In this document: piece by piece, positions 28,154 to 38,922 of the stretch
Position numbering within the stretch: the first letter of the stretch is position 1
How the letters are laid out: each line of letters starts with the position of its first letter
Assembly: GCF_000219915.2 (NCBI RefSeq)
Contig: NC_017964.1
Location: 2,356,001-2,420,000 of the forward strand
Source of the DNA: Advenella kashmirensis WT001
GTDB taxonomy: Bacteria > Pseudomonadota > Gammaproteobacteria > Burkholderiales > Burkholderiaceae_B
Direction of reading: 5' to 3'
DNA length: 64,000 bases
Program-made: the position numbers and the translations under genes
Notes under the pieces: model-generated
Database searches by the model: none
What the model was told of the DNA's origin: nothing
Seen by the model: the letters and a program-made list of their open reading frames with translations, nothing else

Positions 28154-29005
28154 CTACTTTACGCAATCCCACACAGGGGTTCGGCGTGCACGCGCGGCTT
28201 CGATGCCTTCCAATGCCTCGCTCCGCAGCTGGGCGGCAAAAACATCGGCAGCATTATCGAGATACTCCGAAAGTCCTTGCTCCTGCCATTCGCGCAACCC
28301 GAAAAGAGTGCGTAACATCACCTTGGTATTTTCCAGTGCTTTCGGTCCACCGTGCTTCAGCGCTGCAGTTACCTGATTCAAACGCGTTTCCAGTGCATGC
28401 TCATCCTGCTCCAGATAATCCACCAGCCCAATTCGAAAGGCCGTTTCCGACGAGACTCTCTCACCGGTAAGCATCATTCTACGTGCTTGTTGAATACCAA
28501 TGCGGGCTGCTACAAAGGGCAGAATTTGAGCCGGAACCAGGCCGATTGATGTCTCTGGAAATCCGAATTTTACGCCAGAAATTGCAATTGCAATATCGAC
28601 GGCACAGACCAAGCCAGCACCTCCGCCCATGGCAGCCCCCTGCACAACGGCAACAGTGGGCTTCGGACTTCTCGCCAAAGACTCCAGAAATTTGCCGTAA
28701 AACCTGTTGCCGATGGCAATTGGGTCGCGACCATTTTGCCCAACGGGTTCGGCCAATCTATCATGGACATTTCCGATATTTCCACCTGCGCAAAACGCCT
28801 TGCCAATTGCTGCAAATACAATTACACGTACCTGTTTTTCGGCAACGGCGTAATCCAGCGCCTGCATCAAACTCTCGACCATTTCACGGCTCAGCGCATT
28901 GCGTGAATCCGGCCGATTAAGCACCACTCTAAAAACACCATCGTTAAGATCAACTAAAACCACATTTTCACTAGAATTATTAGGAAGGGGTTGAGTTGTA
29001 GACAT
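28154..29005 (-). CDS. Enoyl-CoA hydratase/isomerase family protein
   Basis: A 283-residue crotonase. Oxyanion-hole segments AFCAGGNIG and GAAMGGGAGLVCAVDIAI are clear, and PETSIGLVPAQ follows at the usual catalytic region. The ATG at 29005 was preferred to a longer in-frame start at 29053 because AGAGAAGAG lies just before it. It sits between two CoA-transferase genes on the same strand, consistent with hydration of an enoyl-CoA formed after CoA transfer. An AtuE-like role for the neighbouring carboxylase cluster is possible. Confidence 0.85.
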   Translation of the reverse strand: MSTTQPLPNNSSENVVLVDLNDGVFRVVLNRPDSRNALSREMVESLMQALDYAVAEKQVRVIVFAAIGKAFCAGGNIGNVHDRLAEPVGQNGRDPIAIGNRFYGKFLESLARSPKPTVAVVQGAAMGGGAGLVCAVDIAIAISGVKFGFPETSIGLVPAQILPFVAARIGIQQARRMMLTGERVSSETAFRIGLVDYLEQDEHALETRLNQVTAALKHGGPKALENTKVMLRTLFGLREWQEQGLSEYLDNAADVFAAQLRSEALEGIEAARARRTPVWDCVK

Positions 29006-29069
29006 AGCTCTTCTCTTTGAAATAAAAATAAAAAATTTTCCGCAAGACAACAATTAACACTATTACGCG

Positions 29070-30293
29070 CTATCGGACGCGCCGTCCAATAACGCCAGCC
29101 TGCACAAATCGCTCAATTTCAGATCCCGAGTACCCAAACTCAGTCATTATTTCTTCAGTATGTTCGCCGATGTACGGTGCAGTCAACGACGTCGGCGCAC
29201 CCGAAGCACCGGGCAATTGCGCGATGGGTAATATAGCGGAGATAGCCGACCCTCCAGGTTCAGCTACGGTCAGTACCATTTCGCTCAGCAACCCTTGCAT
29301 GACGCTTTTAGGATCTACAATAAAATCGCTTAAATCGTTGATAGCGGAAAAAAGTACATTGTGACCCTCAAACAAGGCGCTCCATTCAGCACTGCGTTTT
29401 TGACGTAAAACACCGGCGATCTGCTCATTAATTTGGTCTGCATATTTCAAGCGCTCCGCAGCACTGCACAATCGGCTGTCCGACAATAAGGCATGCAGTC
29501 CCAACACATCACAGATCGCGGTGAACATACTGTCATTGAGCGAAGCGAGCATGACAAATCCATCAGCGCTGTCAAATACGCCCTGAGGCACAGTCGCGGC
29601 GGATTTTGGCGTGTACGATCGATCCGTACTGTCCAACGCCTTATTCCACCCATGCTCTATCAACATCCCATTCTGGAATGCGGCCAGCACCGCCAATAGA
29701 CTGATATTGATCTGACATCCTTCCCCTGATCGCTCTCGCGCATAAAGCGCAGCAGCAATGGCATTAGACGTATAGATACCGGCAGCGATATCGGCGATAT
29801 AGGGCTTGATCGGGCGAGGCCTACCATCAGGACCGGCATTATAGTTTGCCAATCCACTTACAGCCTGAGCAATTGAATCGGTCACGGGACATTCTGCCAA
29901 TGGCCCTTCTGTTCCATAGCCGCTGACCGAGGCATAGATTAACCGCGGATTATGTGCTAGCAGTAGCTCGTATCGGGTTCCAAAAGTGGTGGCTGCTTTT
30001 GGTCTGAAATTTTGAATAAAAACATCTGCATCTTTAACCAAACCGTGCATGATCCTGATTCCATCAGGCGATTTCAGATTAAGCGCAAGACTTCGCTTGC
30101 CACGATTATAAGCAATGGCCAGCGCACTGAGCCCATCAGCCCCAATGCCCATTCTTCGACTCCAATCGCCGTCAATTGGCTCAATTTTAATGATATCGGC
30201 GCCCATTTGTTTTAGCATTTGTCCGCAGCATGGGCCTGCGATCCCCTGAGAGATATCAATAACCCGCAATCCCGAATAAGCATTATTGATCAT
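29070..30293 (-). CDS. CaiB/BaiF (family III) CoA-transferase
   Basis: A 407-residue intact family III CoA-transferase: LRVIDISQGIAGPCCGQMLK, DIIKIEPIDGDWSRR, RGKRSLALNLKSPDG, and the catalytic region CPVTDSIAQAVSGL with Asp139. It is the first gene of the operon, divergent from a LysR gene, and is followed by an enoyl-CoA hydratase and another CoA-transferase. The pair of transferases may handle the first and last CoA exchange of one pathway. Substrate unknown. Confidence 0.88.
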   Translation of the reverse strand: MINNAYSGLRVIDISQGIAGPCCGQMLKQMGADIIKIEPIDGDWSRRMGIGADGLSALAIAYNRGKRSLALNLKSPDGIRIMHGLVKDADVFIQNFRPKAATTFGTRYELLLAHNPRLIYASVSGYGTEGPLAECPVTDSIAQAVSGLANYNAGPDGRPRPIKPYIADIAAGIYTSNAIAAALYARERSGEGCQINISLLAVLAAFQNGMLIEHGWNKALDSTDRSYTPKSAATVPQGVFDSADGFVMLASLNDSMFTAICDVLGLHALLSDSRLCSAAERLKYADQINEQIAGVLRQKRSAEWSALFEGHNVLFSAINDLSDFIVDPKSVMQGLLSEMVLTVAEPGGSAISAILPIAQLPGASGAPTSLTAPYIGEHTEEIMTEFGYSGSEIERFVQAGVIGRRVR

Positions 30294-30401
30294 TATTTTC
30301 CCGACCTGTCATAACATTCTAAATACCAGTGATCTGTGCGGCTTTTTGTCGAAGAAAAGCTAAAATATAGAAAATCAGAGAACAAATTAGTTGCGAGACA
30401 A

Positions 30402-31248
30402 ATGAAAGTAACAAACCTCGACTTGACACTACTACGGACCTTTGTTGCTGTTGCCGAAGGAGATAGCTTCGCACGCGCTGCGCAATCTGTGTTCAAATCG
30501 CAGGCGGCAATATCACAGCAGATGCAGCGCTTGGAATTGCAGTTAGGTTGCGATCTATTTATCAAGAGCGGCCGCAGCAAACGGTTAACTGACCAAGCGT
30601 CCGGCTTCTGGAGTATGCAAGGCCTTTACTGAGAATGAACGACGAGGCCTGCATGGCAATGGAACAGGGGGTATTTGACACACAGGTCAAAATCGGGGCA
30701 TGTGCCGACGCCATTGATACACTGTTGCCTGAATACCTGGCCTTATCTAAATCAACATATCCGAATTTGAATATCGAAATCAAGGTCGGTCGCAGTCGCT
30801 GGCTAGCTTCCGCATTACGCCGTGGCGAAATCGATCTTATGCTGGACGTCGAAGAACATACGGAATTTAACTGTGACATACTTCGCACCTCCCTGTTGTG
30901 TGGATTTCCGGAGCGCGCACGTACCATGAAAACAACGTTGTGTTGCCACTTGTCCTTATCGATTCGCCTTGCGTTTTTCGACGGATCGCGCTGGATGCAC
31001 TTGACGCAGAGGGCCGCGCCTGGCGTCCCTCGTTCCAGACGACAACAGTAGCCAGTTTGCGTGCAGCGCTTCGGGCAGGCCTCGGTATCACAGCTAGAAC
31101 CATAGAAATGCTCACTCCGGGTCTAAAGGTTGTGGATAAAGAAATGGGTTTGCCAGGCTTGCCATCTATCAGTTACCGCCTGTATACGCGAAATGGCGAT
31201 GACAGCAAAGGAACCCGGAAACTCGCAGAGCTCTTTTCGGCTCGCTGA
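30402..31248 (+). pseudogene. LysR-family regulator with two frameshifts
   Basis: The helix-turn-helix reads LTLLRTFVAVAEGDSFARAA then QAAISQQMQRLELQLGCDLF. Two breaks follow: near 30601-30605, where one more base gives LLEYARPLLRMNDEA, and in CCC at 30891-30893, where one more C gives TSPVVWISGARTYHENNVVLP. The corrected protein has about 282 residues. It is divergent from the CoA-transferase operon, its likely target, and convergent with a Bug gene. An upstream in-frame ATG at 30336 is less likely because it lacks a ribosome-binding site. Confidence 0.78.
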
Positions 31249-31265
31249 AGACCCATTCCATGCCG

Positions 31266-32240
31266 CTATTTTTGCATGCCGGCGACTCGGATTATTTTCC
31301 CCCACTCAACCGTGTCACGCTTCTGGATTGCTTCTAGTTTCTCAGGTGATCCAGGCAGAACTTGCATTCCCTTGTCACTGAAAAATTTACGCGCCTCTTC
31401 AGTTTCCAGAACCTCGGCTATCCAACCAGCCATTCGATTCGATACGTCCTCTGGTACGACTGCCGCACTCCATATTGCGATCCAGGAGCTGACATCAAAA
31501 TTCTTATAGCCCAGCTCGTGCAGCGAGGGCACATCGGGCAGACTATCTAGCCGGTCTATAGACGATACCGCCAGCGCATTTATCTTTCCTGCCCTGATCT
31601 GTGGTATTGCGGTTACAGAATCGCAAAAATAATAATCGAATTGACCACCTATCAGATCAGTCATTGCCTGAGAGCTGGCTTTGTACGGCACATTTACCGC
31701 ATCGATACCAGACTTCAGGCGAAATAGCTCACCTGCAATACGCCCACCAACGTTAGCACTGGCAAAAAAAGTGCTTTTCTCTTTTTCTTTTGCTGTGGCT
31801 ACAAACTGCTGTACTGTTTTTTCTTTCACGCGATCTTTGTTAACAACCAAAATATACGGCGTATTCACCAGCGTTGTCATCGGACGCTTGGCAGTCTCAG
31901 GATCGAAAGGCAGTTTTTTATACATACTGATATTAGCAGCGTGTGTGGATGGTCCTGAAACGAGCAACGTATAGTCATCAGCAGATGAAGTTCGCGCTAC
32001 CGCCTCTGCGGCAATGTTGCCATCAGCGCCAGGACGATTCTCGACCACAACCTGCGTTCCAACCTTGTTTGTAATTTTCTCTGCAACATAACGGGCGATG
32101 GTATCGGAAGCGCCACCTGCCCCATACGCGACAATGACACGTACCATTTTTTTACGATCGGCCGTAGCCGCCCAGCCAGGCAACGTTAAAACAAGCGTAC
32201 TCAATGCCGTACCAACGAATTTTCTACGTTCGATTTTCAC
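31266..32240 (-). CDS. Bug-family substrate-binding protein
   Basis: A 324-residue receptor with a Tat-like start (MKIERRKFVGTALSTLVLTL), then VRVIVAYGAGGASDTIARYV, VVENRPGADGNIAAEAVA and VNVPYKASSQAMTDLIGGQF. The last gene after the AtuA homologue on the same strand, so probably part of the carboxylase operon. It may bind the carboxylic acid that the cluster degrades. GGAGACAA precedes the ATG. Confidence 0.91.
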   Translation of the reverse strand: MKIERRKFVGTALSTLVLTLPGWAATADRKKMVRVIVAYGAGGASDTIARYVAEKITNKVGTQVVVENRPGADGNIAAEAVARTSSADDYTLLVSGPSTHAANISMYKKLPFDPETAKRPMTTLVNTPYILVVNKDRVKEKTVQQFVATAKEKEKSTFFASANVGGRIAGELFRLKSGIDAVNVPYKASSQAMTDLIGGQFDYYFCDSVTAIPQIRAGKINALAVSSIDRLDSLPDVPSLHELGYKNFDVSSWIAIWSAAVVPEDVSNRMAGWIAEVLETEEARKFFSDKGMQVLPGSPEKLEAIQKRDTVEWGKIIRVAGMQK

Positions 32241-32378
32241 TATTGTCTCCTGATTTTTATTAATGAGGGCGATAGCAGTTCTTTGACTTCACCCGATCGT
32301 TACTGCATTGTCAATCAACCCGGAAGCAACCCTGGCGGACAATCTATCTCCAAATCCAAAAGCATTTGGGCATAGGAT

Positions 32379-34146
32379 TTACCTAAAGGATCCGAACTGA
32401 GACTGCCACGAACCGCCACCTCCTAAGGCCTCTGTCATTAGAAAGTTTATCGCATGCGTCCCTGGCAATTCGAACCGGTCTATATCACCATGGACCAGGT
32501 GGCTAAAATATTCATATACACGTGCCGAGGTAACCTGGCTAAGCAAGAGAGGGAATAGCGCCGGTGTACGTGCGATCACACCAATATTTACACTATCGCC
32601 CTTATCACCGCTGCGCGCGTATGCAACTCGCGACAGTGGCACCAATATCGTCTCTTGGCCCTGTGCTATATTTTTGACAGTTGCCTGGGCTTCGGTCGAC
32701 GCAGGATCGCTGGCCATAATGCCATCGGTATTTTTATCTGAGAGAGGTACCCGTATCTCTGTGAAGCTCGTGTCCGCATCGGTCTGCATTCTCACCGGTA
32801 CCTTATCCTTACCCAGCAGGTAGGACGCTGTTCGAATTACCGACTGTACGCCGCTGCGTCCGCCAAAATGACTTCTGGTTCCGGGACCCATGGATACGCC
32901 GGCAGAAGCAGACTCTTTTTGCAAAAAGACAAGTGCTTTTTTTTCTTTATGTCTCACGGCAATCCGCAGCACTATTTCACGCGACTCCGTTACGCGAGCG
33001 TGTGGACCGTAGAGCGCTTCAGCACCAAGGTACTCCACCAGAGTACTGCTGTAATCTTCGTAGCCATTATCCAGAATCTGCTTGCGTGTACGAGACAACA
33101 AAGTCTCTGCAGTACGCTTTGCTTTTGACAGCGCCCGCTGCCCCCGAATCGCCATCATAATCACAAGATGATAACCGTCCTGGTAGGTCACGGTGACTTT
33201 GTAGTCATTGGTCGGCGCTCGCCTTTTGCGCCCGTCACCGTCACTTTGTCGGGTTCGATTTGTTCGATTTTGACATTGCGAAAATCACAAATAACATCGG
33301 GCAGCAAGTATGCGCTCGGATCTCCAATTTCATAAAGTAATTGCTCTGCTACCGTGGCCGGCGTAATTAACCCTCCCGTATCTGGCGCCTTGCTTAACTG
33401 GAAATCCCCACGTTCGTTCATCGCAACAATCGGGTATCCGATATTGGACCAATCCGGAACTGTTTCCCAGTCCGTGAACAGCCCCCCCGTTGTCTGCGGT
33501 CCGCATTCGATCAAATGGCCCGCCAGACTGGCCTGAGCCAAGCGGTCGTAATCGGAAAAACTCCAACCAAACTCGTGTGCAGCAATTGCAACCAGCAGGG
33601 CGCTATCGACACACCGTCCCACAACCACGATATCAGGGTTGCTCTTTAGCGCCTCGACAATAGCAACGGCGCCCAAGTAAGCATTCGCAGACAGCACCGA
33701 GTTCAATGTGTCTTCAGTAACGCTGTCTCTGGCTTGACCATGCGAATCAAATGGCTTGAAATCACTTTTCAAATTGCTGACATCATCTCCTGTTACTACA
33801 GCAATTTTCGGAGAAAGACCTTGTTCTTTCGCAAGTGAAAGAATCATCTCCTTGCATTTTTCCGGATTTAATCCTCCCGCATTTGAAACCAGCGTTATCC
33901 CCCTGTTCATCAAGGTTTCAGGTTAGGGTTGACAGCAACAGTGACAAAATCCGTTGCGTAACCTAAATCCGGGTCCTTAAGTCGCGCCCGCTGCAATATC
34001 GACATCGTCGTCTCGGCGAGATAGTCAAAGACGATGTAATCCAGCTCGGGAGCAGTAAGCAGCTGTGGCATAGCAATTTGCGAATCTCCCCAGAATCCCG
34101 ATGCACCACCTATATAAATTTTCTTTTCCTTAGTAGTCTTTTTCAT
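32379..34146 (-). pseudogene. AtuA-like acyclic terpene utilisation protein (DUF1446), two frameshifts
   Basis: Three consecutive frames together give one AtuA/DUF1446 protein of about 589 residues: IYIGGASGFWGDSQIAMPQ at the start, VSNAGGLNP and VVVGRCVDSALLVAI in the middle, and SRVAYARSGDKGDSVNIGVI towards the end. Breaks lie at the T run 33916-33918 (plus strand), where one more base gives NPNLKTLMNRGI, and near 33217-33226, giving APTNDYKVTVTYQDG. AtuA is required for citronellol/geraniol use in Pseudomonas but its reaction is not established. The start overlaps the atuF stop by 4 bases. Confidence 0.82.
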
Positions 34147-36134
34147 AATTGTGTTATTTCCATCAAATGTTGGCCCGCTGAAATCTGTTGCCCCTGGTTT
34201 GCACTGATTTCACCCACAATACCAGGCAAGGAAATAGAAATTGGCATCTCCATTTTCATGGATTCGAGTACCAGCAGCGTCTGATTCGCCTCGACTTTTT
34301 CACCCAGATTAACCGCAACGGAAATAACGGTCCCTGTCATTGGGGCGCGAACTGACATCAAGCCGTTGACAAACCCATCCTCCTTAACTTGCGCAGCAAG
34401 TCGGGTGTACTTCCAGCTGTTGACTTCGTCCTGAACCCACACAGTCGAAGCATCGGGTTGCACAAACTCCAGTTCACGACGGATGCCATCAACGGTGCAT
34501 ATCACTTTGCCAGCTCCGGCAAAGCTGCAATTGACACTGTGTGACTCACGTTCGGCTAGATCATCACCAATCTTCACCTCCAAACTGACTTGAAATCCAG
34601 TCTCCACCGGCCGAATCCACACCCTCTGCAGTTGCTCTTCCTGAGGCATCTGAGAAGAAAGCTGCATTTGGACCAGACATTGAGGACGCAAGCTGAGCCC
34701 TTTGCGTTCTTTTCCGGCGGAGCCATCCAAAACACGACCTAATACAAAAGCCCCGACTACAGTCGCATGAAAAGTCTGAGTATTTCTCCACAAAGCGCTG
34801 TCAATATCTTCATTTCCAAGAAATCGAGTTGTCGCTTTTCCTTTCTGAAAGATTGGGTGATTTATCGCATGACGCAAAAAGGACAGATTGTTCTTGACTC
34901 CCAAAAGAACAGTTTTCGAACAGGCTAAAGAAAGCTTTTGTATCGCGTGTTCTCGATTTGCTGCATGGACGAGTAACTTTGCGACCATGGAGTCATAAAA
35001 CGGGGTAATTTGCGTACCGTCTTCCAAGTAGGTATCTACACGGACACCTTTGGGTGCGCGCCACCGCTCAACGCGCCCCACCTGCGGAATAAAACCCGCA
35101 TACGGGTCCTCTGCACAGACGCGCAATTCTATTGCATGGCCCTGAAATGTCACATTTTCCTGTCTGAAGGCTAGCGCTTGCCCCTGAGCAACATTGATCT
35201 GCTGTTCAACCAGATCCAATCCGGTAATCAGCTCAGTCACGCCGTGCTCCACCTGCAGCCTCGTATTCATTTCCATGAAATAGAAAGCACCGTCCTGATC
35301 AAGCAGAAACTCCAACGTCCCAACACCGACATAACCAATTGATTCGCAAGCCTTGCGTGCTACACAGCCCATCGCTTCCCTGAGCGCAGGGGTGACTGCT
35401 GGCGATGGCGCTTCTTCTATGACTTTTTGAAAACGTCGCTGCATTGAACAATCGCGTTCGCCAAGATGAATGCAATTGCCATGCTCGTCGCACAACACCT
35501 GAATCTCTATATGTCTTCCGTGCTCAATGGCGCGTTCGATGATGATCTCATCGGATCCAAATGAGTTTTGTGCTTCGGACCTGGCTGCAGTGTATCGCTC
35601 GATTACAACCGTCTCGTCTTCAGCGATTCGCATTCCACGCCCACCCCCTCCTGCTGTGGCCTTGAAGATTACCGGATACCCAACCTGCTTGGCCAGCGCG
35701 GCGATGTCCTGATCGATACCCTTTATACGCGCTCCGGGAACAGTTGGAACACCCGCCGCCTCCATGGCCAACTTTGCCTGCAGTTTATTCCCCATCAAAT
35801 CGATCACTTTTGCAGAAGGTCCGACAAAAACGAGATTTGCATCCACTACGGCCCGGGCAAACTCAGCGTTTTCAGACAGAAATCCATATCCCGGATGCAC
35901 TGCCTGAGCACCACTGCGTTGACAAGCATCTATAATTGCCTGAATATTCCGATAGCTGGCGGTGGAGTCGGATGCGCCGATATGCACAGCCAAATCCGCT
36001 TCTCGCACATGTTTAGCCTCCGCATCTGCGTCGGAATAAACTGCAACCGTTCTCAAACCCAGCCGGCGTGCCGTTGTCATGATGCGCAACGCGATCTCGC
36101 CGCGATTGGCGATTAAAAGTGTATCAAATCTCAT
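34143..36134 (-). CDS. Biotin-dependent acyl-CoA carboxylase alpha subunit (AtuF/LiuD-like)
   Basis: A 663-residue biotin carboxylase plus biotin carrier: LLIANRGEIALRIM, ATP-grasp loop KATAGGGGRGMRI, MEMNTRLQVEHGVTELITG and FYDSMVAKLLVHA, with the biotinylated Lys627 in LESMKMEMP. The family norm in the catalytic segment is QVEHPVTE; here it is QVEHGVTE. Enzymes of this size carboxylate 3-methylcrotonyl-CoA or geranyl-CoA. The adjoining AtuA homologue favours an Atu-like (geranyl-CoA) enzyme, but the substrate is open. It overlaps the AtuA start by 4 bases. Confidence 0.88.
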   Translation of the reverse strand: MRFDTLLIANRGEIALRIMTTARRLGLRTVAVYSDADAEAKHVREADLAVHIGASDSTASYRNIQAIIDACQRSGAQAVHPGYGFLSENAEFARAVVDANLVFVGPSAKVIDLMGNKLQAKLAMEAAGVPTVPGARIKGIDQDIAALAKQVGYPVIFKATAGGGGRGMRIAEDETVVIERYTAARSEAQNSFGSDEIIIERAIEHGRHIEIQVLCDEHGNCIHLGERDCSMQRRFQKVIEEAPSPAVTPALREAMGCVARKACESIGYVGVGTLEFLLDQDGAFYFMEMNTRLQVEHGVTELITGLDLVEQQINVAQGQALAFRQENVTFQGHAIELRVCAEDPYAGFIPQVGRVERWRAPKGVRVDTYLEDGTQITPFYDSMVAKLLVHAANREHAIQKLSLACSKTVLLGVKNNLSFLRHAINHPIFQKGKATTRFLGNEDIDSALWRNTQTFHATVVGAFVLGRVLDGSAGKERKGLSLRPQCLVQMQLSSQMPQEEQLQRVWIRPVETGFQVSLEVKIGDDLAERESHSVNCSFAGAGKVICTVDGIRRELEFVQPDASTVWVQDEVNSWKYTRLAAQVKEDGFVNGLMSVRAPMTGTVISVAVNLGEKVEANQTLLVLESMKMEMPISISLPGIVGEISANQGQQISAGQHLMEITQL

Positions 36135-36172
36135 TCTTTGTCTATCCCGAATAAACGTGTACCGTCAGCAAG

Positions 36173-37341
36173 CTAGGCTGATTTGCCGGGAAGTATCCCC
36201 ATATGCTTGCAAATGATTGTGAGCATGATTTCGTCTGCCCCGCCCCCTATTGAGATCAGCCTGAGATCTCGCCATGCACGCGACACCATGTTTTCCCAGG
36301 TAAAGCCCATGCCGCCCCAGTATTGCAGGCAAGCGTCAGGCACTTCCCGGCAGAGTCGTCCGGCTTTCAACTTTGCCATTGAGGCAAGCTCGGTCATATC
36401 ACCGCCGTTCATATGGACCTGCGCCGCGCGATAGACCAGTGAGCGTAAGAGTTCAACTTCGGTCTTCAGTTCAGCCAGACGGAAATGAACAGATTGATTA
36501 TCAAGAATCGAACGATTGAAGGCTTTTCGCTGCCGTGTATAGTTGATCGTTTCTTCAATGACATCCGAAAGCGCAGATACCCGTCGAGTCGCACCGCTCA
36601 GCCGTTCCTCCTGAAACTGGCGCATTTGATAGATAAATCCCATGCCCTCTTCGCCGATACGATAGCGTTGCGGCACCCTGACGTTATCAAAAAACACCTG
36701 CGCGGTATCGGATGACCACATGCCTATTTTTTTGATTTTTTGCATCGTAATGCCCGCTCTGAGCTTACCATTTTCTCTGAGTGGCAAACAGATCATGGAC
36801 TTGTTTTTATGCGGCCCACCCACTTCGCTGGTATTGGCAAGCAGACACATCCAGTCTGCCTGGGTGGCGTTTGTGATCCACATTTTCGAGCCGTTGACGA
36901 TGTAATCATCCCCATCTTTGGTTGCCGTTGTCTTTAACGATGCAACATCCGAACCTGCACCAGACTCAGATACGCCCAGACAAACGACATAGTCACCAGC
37001 GATTGTCGGCTTCAGAAAATTTTCACGCAGTTCATCCGAGCCAAAACGAGCCAGCGCCGGTGTAGCCATATCTGTCTGCACTGCGATCGCCATGCCAACT
37101 CCGCCCGCTTTTATGTGACCGATGGCTTCACAGAATGCAATCTCATAAGTGTAATCGAGCCCATTCCGCCAAACTCTACTGGTTTATTCACACCAAGATA
37201 ACCGGCTGATCCCAGCTTTTTGAAAACCTCATGAGCAGGAAATATTTCCGCCTCCTCCCACTCATCTACATAAGGATTTATCTCTTTGTTGATCAACTGC
37301 TTTACGCTATCCTGCAGAGCAACGTGCTCGTGAGTCATCAT
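36173..37341 (-). pseudogene. Acyl-CoA dehydrogenase, frameshifted
   Basis: The N-terminal part (DEWEEAEIFPAHEVFKKLG, GVNKPVEFGGMG) and the main part (LGVSESGAGSDVASLKTTA, WITNATQADW, RQFQEERLSGATR, YWGGMGFTWEN) form one dehydrogenase of about 389 residues. They are split by one missing base in the C run at 37160-37162 (plus strand); correction gives GGMGLDYTYEIAFCEAIGH. The Glu of GFTWE is the probable catalytic base. It lies between the carboxyltransferase and biotin carboxylase genes, as citronellyl-CoA or isovaleryl-CoA dehydrogenases do in atu and liu operons. Confidence 0.84.
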
Positions 37342-37371
37342 AATAGGTCTCCTTCCATCTGAAATTTTTAT

Positions 37372-38922
37372 TTAAAATCTTGCAACACCAAACTGTATAT
37401 TGGATATCGGCCTGGCCTTACCTTGTTTAATGACATTCAGTACATGTGCCAATACCTCACGCGTGTCTCTCGGATCAATGACTCCATCATCAAGTAACCG
37501 GCTACTGGTATAGATTGCAGACATTTGTGATTCAAAATTTTCAATGATTGCTTTTTTTTCCGATTCAAGTGCTTGTTGGTCAATAGTTTTTCCTGAACGT
37601 CTGGCACCAGCTTCGGCAACCATTTGCATCGTCATCGCCGCCTGCTCTCCACCCATAACAGCTGTTCTGGCATTCGGCCAGGAGAACAGAAAGTCTGGTT
37701 CGAAAGCACGACCACACATACCATAGTTACCGGCACCGAAAGAGGCCCCACACAATATGGTTATGCGTGGCACACTCGTATTGGATAAGGCCTGGATAAG
37801 CTTGGCGCCATGTTTGATCATTCCCGCTTCTTCATACGACTTGCCGACTATGAAACCAGTGATATTCTGCAGAAACACAATTGGCCTTCCCAATTGAGCG
37901 CAAAGCTGGATAAACTGCGCTGCCTTGGTTGACCCTGATGGGTCCAACGGACCGTTGTTCGTAATCACGCCAACGTAGCTACCATGTATTGCCGCATAGC
38001 CGCAAACTGTTGCATTGCCATAGTCAGATTTAAACTCATCAAAAACAGATCCGTCGACAATACGGGCGATAATTTCACGCATATCCACAGGGGTGCGCGT
38101 GTCAATCGGAATCAGCCCCAACATATCCTCAATATCGCAAGCTGGCGGCAACCATGTTTCTTGTTTTTCCGATTGCTGCCACTGCAAATTGGACACAATC
38201 GTACGAGCCTGCGCGATCGCGTCGGAGTCGTCTTCAGCGGTATAATCAGCCAGCCCGGAAACCGCTGCATGCATATCGGCGCCGCCCAGCTCCTCCTCTG
38301 TAGCAACCTCTCCTGTCGCGGCCTTGAGTAGCGAGGGACCCGCCAGATACGCACGAGCCTGATTGCGCACCATCACAACATAATCAGACAAACCCGGCAA
38401 ATAGGCACCTCCTGCAGCAGATGAACCGTGAATGAGCGAAATAACTGGAACACCGCCAGCCGACAATCTGGCCAGGTTGTAAAACATTCCTCCGCCGTTT
38501 ACAAAACGCTCAACGCGATATTTCTTTAGATTGCCCCCCGCACTTTCTACCAACTGAACAAACGGTAATCGATGCGCTAACGCAATCTCCTGGCACCGCA
38601 TCACTTTTGTCGCCGTCATCGATTGCATCGCGCCAGCGCTGATGCCTGCATCATTGATGACGACCATGCACAATGTTCCTGAAATACTCCCGATACCAGC
38701 AATAATGGCGCTCCCGGGAATACTTGTTTCGGGATTTGGGTCTTCATATCCGCAATAGCCCGCAAGTGTCATCAACTCCAAAAAGGGCTTGCCTGGATCA
38801 AGTAATACTGCCAATCGTTCACGGGGAAGCAACTTCCCCTTCTCATGAAATCGTGAGGCTACTTTGGCTGATTTTTCTATTGGACGCTGCTCAAGCGAAC
38901 GAAGCTGTTCTATAAGCTGCAT
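37372..38922 (-). CDS. Acyl-CoA carboxylase beta subunit, carboxyltransferase (AtuC/LiuB-like)
   Basis: A 516-residue carboxyltransferase: GKLLPRERLAVLLDPG, then LIHGSSAAGGAYLPGLSDY, LAGPSLLKAATGEVATEEELGGADMHAAVSGLADY and later GASFGAGNYGMCGRA. The second half has NNGPLDPSGSTKAAQFIQLC. It works with the biotin carboxylase encoded two genes downstream. The segment GSSAAGGAY differs from the GSCTAGGAY of typical methylcrotonyl-CoA carboxylases, consistent with another branched substrate. First gene of the operon, divergent from a ThDP enzyme gene. Confidence 0.87.
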   Translation of the reverse strand: MQLIEQLRSLEQRPIEKSAKVASRFHEKGKLLPRERLAVLLDPGKPFLELMTLAGYCGYEDPNPETSIPGSAIIAGIGSISGTLCMVVINDAGISAGAMQSMTATKVMRCQEIALAHRLPFVQLVESAGGNLKKYRVERFVNGGGMFYNLARLSAGGVPVISLIHGSSAAGGAYLPGLSDYVVMVRNQARAYLAGPSLLKAATGEVATEEELGGADMHAAVSGLADYTAEDDSDAIAQARTIVSNLQWQQSEKQETWLPPACDIEDMLGLIPIDTRTPVDMREIIARIVDGSVFDEFKSDYGNATVCGYAAIHGSYVGVITNNGPLDPSGSTKAAQFIQLCAQLGRPIVFLQNITGFIVGKSYEEAGMIKHGAKLIQALSNTSVPRITILCGASFGAGNYGMCGRAFEPDFLFSWPNARTAVMGGEQAAMTMQMVAEAGARRSGKTIDQQALESEKKAIIENFESQMSAIYTSSRLLDDGVIDPRDTREVLAHVLNVIKQGKARPISNIQFGVARF

